A stretch of 64,000 nt of DNA. It comes from Brachypterus glaber (Eukaryota; Arthropoda; Insecta; Coleoptera; Kateretidae). Shown in pieces: positions 57,152-64,000 of the stretch; positions within the stretch are counted from its first letter, which is position 1, and every line of letters begins with the position of its first letter. The notes under the pieces were generated by a model. That model saw only the letters and a list, made by a program, of their open reading frames with translations. It was not told where the DNA came from and did no database searches. The stretch is from the NCBI GenBank assembly GCA_958510825.1, contig OY294044.1:71436095-71500094 (forward strand), in the 5' to 3' direction. Both the position numbers and the translations under genes were made by a program.

Positions 57152-57280
57152 ATAATACAAGGGCGAAAAGTTAAATTTTTCGTTTGAGTAAGTTTTTAGA
57201 AGCCGAGGGCCGGCCGATAGGGCCGGCCCGAGGGTAATAAACATACGAAATCGAAATTTAACCTTTTGCCCGTGTATTAT
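57152..57280. repeat. Hairpin with GC-rich core
   Basis: ATAATACAAGGGCGAAAAG at the left mirrors ATAATACACGGGCAAAAGG from the right. The core holds GGGCCGGCCGATAGGGCCGG, strikingly GC-rich for this region. Confidence 0.7.
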
Positions 57281-57283
57281 ACA

Positions 57284-57912
57284 ATATTTTTTATTCGATT
57301 GTTACTAATTATAATAAATTATTAAAATATACTTAATTTTAAAGTGCAAAAAATATTTCTCTTTGTTCTGTCTTATTACTTATATAGTTATCCATGACAA
57401 ATTGCTGTCCAATCAAATCGCTACAAAAACAATTGAATCGTTTCTTTTGCTTGCAGTTTTATTTTCAAATTAAAAAAGCTATAGCTTGCTGATAAATTCT
57501 GTTAAAATGTGTGTCAGTTGTGAAAATGATACTTGTGAAACCGTTCTATGAATATTATAAATATTGAAAGTGATTTTACAATTGAAATTTTGTGTTTTTA
57601 ATTTATTTTAGTGGGTGAATACAGATTAATCAGTTGACATATATTTTGAGGTTATGTTATGGAATTTTTTTATTTTGTATGAAATGATTATAATAACTAT
57701 ATCTGGTCAAAAAGAACGTTTAGTTCAAGACCAAAAGTGACCATATTTCTTTATAAATAATACAGTAAAGCATCTTCTTTTAAAAAGCTTAAAAATAACA
57801 AGTTTTAGTTAGCGGGCGAAAAAAACTTTTTGGCCCTAGGGCCACAAAGTTCAACTTTTCGCCCGTAAAACATAAACAAAAAGTGTCGCTTTTAGAATCA
57901 ATCGAATAAAAA
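57284..57912. mobile_element. Short inverted-end element with a second GGGCGAAA hairpin
   Basis: ATTTTTTATTCGATTG (left) and CAATCGAATAAAAAAT (right) are inverted. A hairpin at 57812-57866 (GGGCGAAAA...TTTTCGCCC around GGCCCTAGGGCC) resembles the one at 57152. Confidence 0.5.
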
Positions 57913-57939
57913 ATACATTACACCAAATTTTCAAACGCA

Positions 57940-58110
57940 GTAGAGAGCCGACGCCTACCAGGCTCAGCTAGCCAGTCAGGGCAGACGGGTGAGGTGAATT
58001 TCCTGCGTTTTGAAGTGAGGATCGTAACGTAGGAAGAAGCGGCAATCCGAACCTGCGGATTTGCAAGCCACACCTACTTCGCTCTCTGCCCGACAAAGAA
58101 AACCCTGATC
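57940..58110 (-). mobile_element. tRNA-like, possibly SINE-derived segment
   Basis: The minus strand contains GCTTGCAAATCCGCAGGTTC, like a tRNA anticodon arm leading into a T arm, and later CTAGCTGAGCCTGGTAGGCG, like a D arm (A box). The order and spacing do not fold into one tRNA, so a compound or rearranged SINE is more likely. Confidence 0.35.
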
Positions 58111-58317
58111 GCTTAACAGTTGGTTGTTGTAAATCAACAACTGTAAATACTAAACACGTGGGCTTTTTTGTTGTTGTATTCTATGCTATATAGTGCTTGG
58201 CGCATATATAACTATTTATTGTTGTATACTATAACCTAAATACGTTATTAATTACGCTAGTGCTCTATCAGTGTACCGCTCTTATCTCTTATCTTCCGCT
58301 ATTTTTCATTCACTTGT

Positions 58318-58874
58318 CACGGTTCGCAAAAAAGGTCAAATAAAATAAAAAATTGCCCAAGAACTTTGTAAATAAAATTTCATTCCTGGCCCTTTCATTA
58401 AATAGGAAAAGCAAAAATTAAAAAATTTCAACGACAAAATTTTTTTTTATCGCACTTTTTTGTTTTGAGTATTATAAAATAGATACACGCTGATTTATAA
58501 TTTTTCCAATTCACCAATATTTGCTACAGTTTACTTTTTTCTGCTTAAACTTTTTACCTGTAACTTAAAAATTAAATTTTAAATAATGTCTAACAAATAG
58601 GACCCCCGTGGGGGGCCTTAAAGAGGACGAAAGCCTACATTTTTAAATTTTCCTGGGTTTATCTTGTATGCTCTATTTATATATCAATATAAGCTATTCT
58701 AATAGTATATTAAATATTTTTTTAAAATAAGGGGGTTTGCCCCCCAATTTTCAGATTTTTTTTAGAATTTTAATGTACAAAAAATATTATAATATAAATA
58801 TTTTCTAGATATTGTAAAAGAGTGTTTAAAAGGTCAGTTTGGGGGTTAATTATTATATATTATATTATATTATA

Positions 58875-58932
<58 letters not shown>

Positions 58933-60201
58933 TAATATAAAAAAGATATATAATAATAATATTATTATCTACGCGTACGTGCCAAATTTGGTTTATATTT
59001 CTCCTGAAAGTTGTTAAAGAAGTCTCTTATAAGAGACTTACTATATCTAATAATTATATATACATAATTATGTACATAAAATTTCGATAATACATTATGC
59101 CTAAAACTTTAAGATCTCTACTCTCTATTATGTTTATTTACCCAGCTTTAGAAAAAAAAATATTTTTGCTTTTTTTTTGTACTTTTATATTTCAATTTTG
59201 TTTAATACAAAATATAATTTCCACTTATTACTTTATTTGCTTTTAATTTATTGCCTTTCCTCTGGAATTAAAAAATCCCTTCAAACCTTTCAAAAAAAAT
59301 TGATTGGTAAAGTAAGTTTTAAAATGTTTTTTATTTTTCTTCCGATCGTCTGATATCTCCTCTTTAAGCCGAAAGTAGAGATTTTAGTTTGGAGTTGGAG
59401 TTGGAGTTTTAGGCATAATGTATTATAGAAATATTATATATGTATGTATGCATATATGTACATAATTATGTATGTATAATTATTAGATAAAGTAAGTCTC
59501 TTATAAGAGATTTCTTTAACAACTTTCAGGAAAATATAAACCAAATTTGGCACGTACGCGTACATAATAATATTATTATTATATATCTTTTTTATATTAA
59601 TATATAATAATAATAACAATATATAATATAATATAATATATAATAATATATATTATATAATAATTAACCCCCAAACCGACATTTTAAACACTCTTACAAT
59701 ATCTAGAAAATATTTATAATATTATATTTTTTGTACATTAAAATTCTAAAAAAAATCTGAAAATTAGCTCGAGACCCCCCAAACCCTCCTATTAAAAAAA
59801 AATATTTAATATACTACTAGAATAGCTTATATTGGTATATAAATAGAGCATGCAAGATAAACCCAGAAAAATTTAAAAATTTAGGCTTTCGTCCTCTTTA
59901 AGGCCCCCCAAGGGGGTCCTATTTGTTAGATATTATTTAAAATTTAATTTTTGAGTTACAGGTAAAAAGTTTAAGCAGAAAAAAGTAAACTGTAGTGAAT
60001 ATTGGTGAATTGGGAAAATTATAAATCAGCGTGTATCTATTCTATAATACTCAAAACAAAAAAGTGCGATAAAAAAAAATTTTGTCGTTGAAATTTTTTA
60101 ATTTTTGCTTTTTCTATTTAAGGAAAGGGTCAGTAATCAAATTTTATTTTCAAAGTTCTTGGGCAATTTTTTAATTTATTTGACCTTTTTTGCGAACCGT
60201 G
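58318..60201. mobile_element. 1.9-kb CACGG-terminus foldback transposon
   Basis: CACGGTTCGCAAAAAAGGTC is exactly mirrored at both ends, flanked by TTGT (58314-58317 and 60202-60205). The arms are nearly 800 bp long (58318-59115 and 59408-60201), with a loop of about 290 bp. An (ATT)n run at 58873-58927 in the left arm is much shorter in the right arm. No ORF of note. Confidence 0.8.
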
Positions 60202-60285
60202 TTGTGGGTATACTTTTGCTTTCCCATTTTGATTTTTTTTTAATAAATAAAAGGTATAAAGACTTTCACTTTCGTTGAGCATAAA

Positions 60286-60369
60286 ATTTCCTGCAACTTT
60301 TCTGAGCTTGAGTCCGCTGAAACTCGTGAACTACTCAAAATGTTTTCTACAAAAGTTGCAGGAAATTTA
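60286..60369. repeat. Small hairpin
   Basis: AAATTTCCTGCAACTTT and its reverse complement are separated by about 50 bases. Confidence 0.7.
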
Positions 60370-60379
60370 ATTCTCTATA

Positions 60380-60923
60380 ATTTTTGTTCTTCTTCTTCTT
60401 TAATTTTTGGCACCGCAATTAAGCATTTCTGCCAGTCTACTGTTCAGGGTACAACTATAGGGATTTCTTAATGTTTCTTAAAAATAGGGATATAGCGTTA
60501 GCTATTTCTTGGGTTGGGTTTGCGATGATTGTTTGAAGGTTTGCGGGATTTGTTATTTTATTGATAAGCTGGTTAAATAGCAGTTCTCTTGGCTGATTAC
60601 ATCGGTTACATGATAAAAATATATGATCCAAGTTTTCGGTTTCACCACATTCACATATATCTGAGTCTATTCTGCCAGTGCGATGCAAGTGGGCTTTTGT
60701 AAGGCAATGTCCACTGCGTAACCTGCATATGGTAGTAACATGTCTCCGGTTCATGTTTTTGTTCCAATACCATGGTTTGTCCTGCCAATTAATTGTGTGA
60801 GTTTTGTAAAATTTGCCTTTAGTTTTCAGTGACCTTTTCCATTCCCTCTCCCATTCCTGCATTTCCGTTCTTCGTAAATTAGCTGTCAACTCTGTCCAGG
60901 GTACTCTATTTGGAGTCAGATTT
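60380..60923 (-). pseudogene. Non-LTR retrotransposon C-terminus (I/R1/Jockey-like)
   Basis: The minus-strand frame runs from about 60923 (VPWTELTANLRR) through WEREWKRSLKTKGKFY, TTICRLRSGHCLTKAHL and the zinc-knuckle-like CECGETENLDHIFLSC to a stop at 60455. This block follows the RNase H domain in I/R1/Jockey-type elements. A (GAA)n-like 3' tail lies at 60388-60401 in plus coordinates. It is open but strongly 5'-truncated. Confidence 0.75.
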
Positions 60924-61416
60924 TATAATTTTTGTAATAAATATTTTTAACCTAGGTGGTGCTGGAGAGAAGATATTCTCGAAAAACTGATTTTCGATAC
61001 CATTCTTCCAATCGCGATCGGCAGTCGCTCAAGGTCGAAAACTCGGAATATTAATGATGACACCAAACTGTACAAATCTACCAAATTAGAACTCTCCTTG
61101 ACCTTTTGCAAGTCAGAACCTACCTACTGCCTGGACTATTGTTTTATTCAGTTGTCCATGGCTGCAGTCTGCTAGAGTAAAACAAAATCGAACTCCTGAC
61201 ACATTTTATTTAAAATTGCCACTTTGGAATAGAAGCGAACAAAAAATTCTTCTTTTTAAAAAATAAATGATTGAAACACAACTTACTTAGGACTAAAGGT
61301 ATTTTTCGATAACTATATAGATTTAGATTTAAACAAAATATAAAAATTGTAAGACATTCAACCTATTAAAAAATTTAAATCTGTACCACATAATCGGGAT
61401 AAAAGTAACACAGGCC
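60924..61416. other. No recognisable gene
   Basis: A moderately GC-balanced patch at 60960-61180 has no long ORF and no motif that I can name. Confidence 0.4.
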
Positions 61417-62557
61417 CACAAAAAAAATTGTGAGTCTTGGATTCCAATATGATATTCCTATGTATTTTTTCCCGCTGAAACCGAATCTGTAACCCGTTTA
61501 ACCCTTACAAGTCAGGATTTTGACATAACCTCAAAAAACACTCGAAAAACTACTGAAACCGCTAAAATCATCTACTCCATACCACTTTCACCCCCTTCCT
61601 CCAAATTCCTAATTTCGTAACCCCATAATCCCCTAACCTCAAAATACCATTAATCCATAACCTCAAAACCACGTAACCTCATTAAGTAGAGAAATCTGGT
61701 TTGGGAAAATAAAACAATTATGTGAAATTTTCTTGTAGAACATAGTTATGAATAAGTAACTGTATAACCCTAAAATCCCATCACACCTCCTAACCCCTTC
61801 ACTTCGTAACATCATATATTATAACCTCTTAACATGGGCGGATTTAGGTGAGGGGCCATGGGGGCGATGCCCCCCCCCACCCAGCGAGACATATTAGCAT
61901 AGAAATACCTTCAAAATTATATTTTTGGTGAAGCGCAATTTTTTTCCTTATGGATGGCCCCCTCCCCTAAAATGAAATAAATCCGCCCCTGCCTCTTAAC
62001 CCCATCATCCTATTCTGTGGAGAAGTCCGGTTCTCGAAATCATAAGAGTTTTATGAGTGAAGTCATCAAGGTGTACTTCATTATTTTTTTAACCGGACTT
62101 CTCCACAGAATAAGATAACGGGATTGAGGGGATATAGTATATGGGGTTACGAAGTGAAGGGATTTTGAGATTAGGGTGTTAGGGGATTTTGGGGTTTTAG
62201 AGTTACTTACCTATGACTATGTTCCACAAAAAAAAAACTGAAGAACTTGTTCTGTTTTCCCAAACTAGATTTTTTTACTTAATGAGGTTACGGGGTTTAG
62301 AGGTTATACTGCTATGGTATTATAAGGTTAGGGGATTATGGGGTTCTAGGGTTATAGAATTAGCAATTTGGGGACAGGGGGTGACAGTGATATGGCATAG
62401 ATGATTTTAGCGGTTTCAGTAGTTTTTCGGGTGTTTTTTGAGGTTATATCAAAATCCTGAGGTGTAGGGGTTAAACGGGTTTCGGTTTCAGATTCAGCGG
62501 GAAAAAATACATAGGAATATCATATTGGAATCCAAGACTCAGAATTTTTTTTGTGTG
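61417..62557. mobile_element. Foldback element with telomere-like repeats in its arms
   Basis: Outer arms mirror each other (GAGTCTTGGATTCCAATATG at the left, its reverse at the right). The arms continue as degenerate TAACCCC/CCTAACCTC words at 61500-61830 and GGGGTTA/TTAGGGG words at 62120-62360. The centre (62015-62115) is another inverted pair around GGACTTCTCCACAGAAT. A hAT MITE is nested in the left arm. Confidence 0.7.
61833..61991. mobile_element. 159-bp hAT-type MITE nested in the foldback
   Basis: Ends CATGGGCGGATTTA and CAGGGGCGGATTTA read inward, flanked by the 8-bp duplication CCTCTTAA at 61825-61832 and 61992-61999. Non-coding, with C and G runs. Confidence 0.85.
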
Positions 62558-62759
62558 TAGTTATTACTAATAATAACAAATTCATAAATCCTATTAGTGC
62601 AAAATTTGGTTTTACATTTACCGGGCCATTTCTATGCAACACTAGAAGTACGAGTGCAAAATCTTCATTACAATTAACGATTTCTAGACGAGCTACTAAC
62701 ATTTTATAGCTTTCAGGTGGTAATACTGTAAAGTGAACGTAACTAAAACTTTCGAACAT
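62558..62759 (-). pseudogene. Unidentified protein-like frame cut by the foldback
   Basis: From ATG at 62759 the minus strand reads MFESFSYVHFTVLPPESYKM and continues with NCNEDFALVLLVLHRNG. It has a mixed composition more protein-like than most frames here. It runs into the terminal repeat of the foldback at 62557, so the true C-terminus is lost. I do not recognise it. Confidence 0.3.
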
Positions 62760-63164
62760 TCACAAATTATCAGTGGCGTTACTATATTTACTTTGGGTGA
62801 TTTATCAATAATTCTCTTTTTGTATATCGTCACTCAAGGTACAAAAGGTTGTATGTCAAAAAAATCTATTTTTCAGGAGAGCAAAAAACAAATATTTTCC
62901 TTATGATTTATTTCTATTATTATATACATTGCGTTTTATTCTTAGTTTAGATATAGATAAAACTGAATTGCAAATATCGAAAAGGGCTCATCTCGGGTTT
63001 TTTTTGAACTATACTTTTTCGTTCTTTTTTATGTACTCCTAGGATCCTATAGACCGATGTCCTATGAGCGAGGATGTCTCATATCTGGTTATCATAGTGG
63101 TGAAATACACTTGACTATCTGAAATAAATATCGAAAAGGTCTTCTTAGCCCAGCCGAACGGTAG
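62760..63164. other. No recognisable gene
   Basis: AT-rich, no repeat or ORF of note. Confidence 0.5.
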
Positions 63165-63167
63165 AAC

Positions 63168-63520
63168 AGAATAGAATAGAATAGAATAGAATAGAATAGA
63201 ATACTACTTTATTTCATAAAAAAGGGATACAATATGTTAAAGAATTTACAGTACATCTTTAAAATACTATATATTTTAAAGAAATGGTGTCAATTATTTT
63301 ACTAAATCTAAGAAACCTTATAATCTAAGAACTCCCTTATAATATAGGATTCAATATTATTTAAATATTTTTTTAACTTCGTTTTAAAAAGTGTTATACT
63401 TTTGATCGCCTTAATTTCATTGGGAAGATAATTGAAATATTTAATACCCGGGTAAAAGTTACTCTTTTCATATTTTTTGGGGAGTAGATGTATTGATATC
63501 TTGTAAAATGCGTTTTACCT
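63168..63520 (-). pseudogene. Non-LTR retrotransposon 3' end with (ATTCT)n tail
   Basis: The minus strand encodes LLPKKYEKSNFYPGIKYFNY, LPNEIKAIKSITLFKTKLKK and a stop near 63290, the same C-terminal NKLP-type block as at 35181 and 43467. Downstream on that strand come AAATAAAG and a (ATTCT)n tail at 63168-63203. 5'-truncated with decayed upstream frame. Confidence 0.7.
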
Positions 63521-64000
63521 ACATTTTTTTATATATACACATAAATTGCTGCTAATGTAGGAATATTGTTCTGTTAAAAAACGCCTCTACATGAATCTTG
63601 AATTCTCATATCAAATTAAGTTTTATCGTCCTTTTTTGAGACACGAATACTTCGCTAGTTTGACCTTGCGGTGATATGGACGCTCTTTGTTTTTTTATAA
63701 TCAAAAGGGGTTCGTTTGGAAAACTTAAATCCAAATTAGCGCCCCTGTGAATTTTTGCACTGCTACGTGAAAAACGTATTTGTTTTATTTTTGGTCTATA
63801 ACTCGCCTTGAGCTCATCGCTCAACAAAAAATAAACATGATATTTGTTCGTTATTGAATTCTCTACAATTCATGTAAAAACCTTTTTGTTTAAACAATAA
63901 TAAAAAAAAGTTACAATGCGTTAAAGTTGATGAAATAAGCATCATATTTAAAAAATCGCAGTTTTTTTCGAAAAACCAAAAAACGTTTAGCAAATTTTTA
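63521..64000. other. No recognisable gene
   Basis: The 73-codon frame at 63606-63827 has no recognisable domain. Confidence 0.45.

Noticed and set aside
58318..60201. Assembly artefact as the explanation of the giant palindrome
   Set aside because: The arms differ at many positions and in (ATT)n length, and the ends have a 4-bp duplication, so a real transposon is more likely.

Overview
The window is AT-rich eukaryotic DNA, most likely from an insect. The evidence is the mix of tRNA-derived SINEs, Penelope-like, gypsy-like and CR1/Jockey/I-type retroelement fragments, and PIF/Harbinger-, hAT-, piggyBac- and TA-target-type MITEs. There are no operons, ribosome binding sites, rRNA genes, CRISPR arrays or prokaryotic genes. 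No complete host gene was found. The only host-gene candidate is one short exon-like stretch at 5194-5307 with plausible splice sites on both sides. The window therefore looks intergenic, or like the inside of a large intron that has been filled and refilled by transposons.

Layout. 1-4350: a foldback transposon (CACGG termini, 4-bp target duplication), a CGCG-rich terminal-inverted-repeat element, a tandem copy of most of both, then a PIF/Harbinger-type MITE. 4630-12100: a SINE, the exon candidate, an AACCGACTTC-family repeat and several MITEs. 12300-14100: two Penelope-type termini arranged as inverted pairs, the second with GIY-YIG coding sequence and hammerhead-like ribozymes. 15480-21300: a repeat with a nested 902-bp insertion, a TTAA-type MITE, an ATGTAAA array and a 49-bp minisatellite. 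22633-25337: a gypsy-type RNase H/integrase reading frame of 529 codons, the best open frame here, unusually flanked by 30-bp inverted repeats. 25900-34900: degenerate dispersed repeats, an ATGGCGG-motif array, tandem copies of a non-LTR RNase H relic, and a TTAA element.

35000-46100: three non-LTR retrotransposon 3' ends, a hAT-type element, a 3-kb composite foldback and a second SINE. 46116-47238: a piggyBac relic inside a 9-bp minisatellite. 47398-49363: a second CACGG foldback that carries a small cysteine-rich frame. 50100-52000: a TA-target element and an inverted partial copy of it. 53034-55523: a second PIF-type MITE and an ORF-free composite with three hammerhead ribozyme motifs and an 11-bp target duplication. 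56780-64000: more hairpin elements, a 1.9-kb CACGG foldback, two minus-strand non-LTR 3' ends, and a foldback with a nested hAT MITE.

The genes do not form a pathway. What recurs is selfish DNA built from inverted repeats. The strongest leads are the hammerhead-bearing composites with palindromic stem III sequences (13.1-14.1 kb and 54.5-55.5 kb), the CACGG/4-bp-duplication foldback group with a candidate zinc-binding protein, and the TTAA elements that repeat a short palindrome next to their ends.
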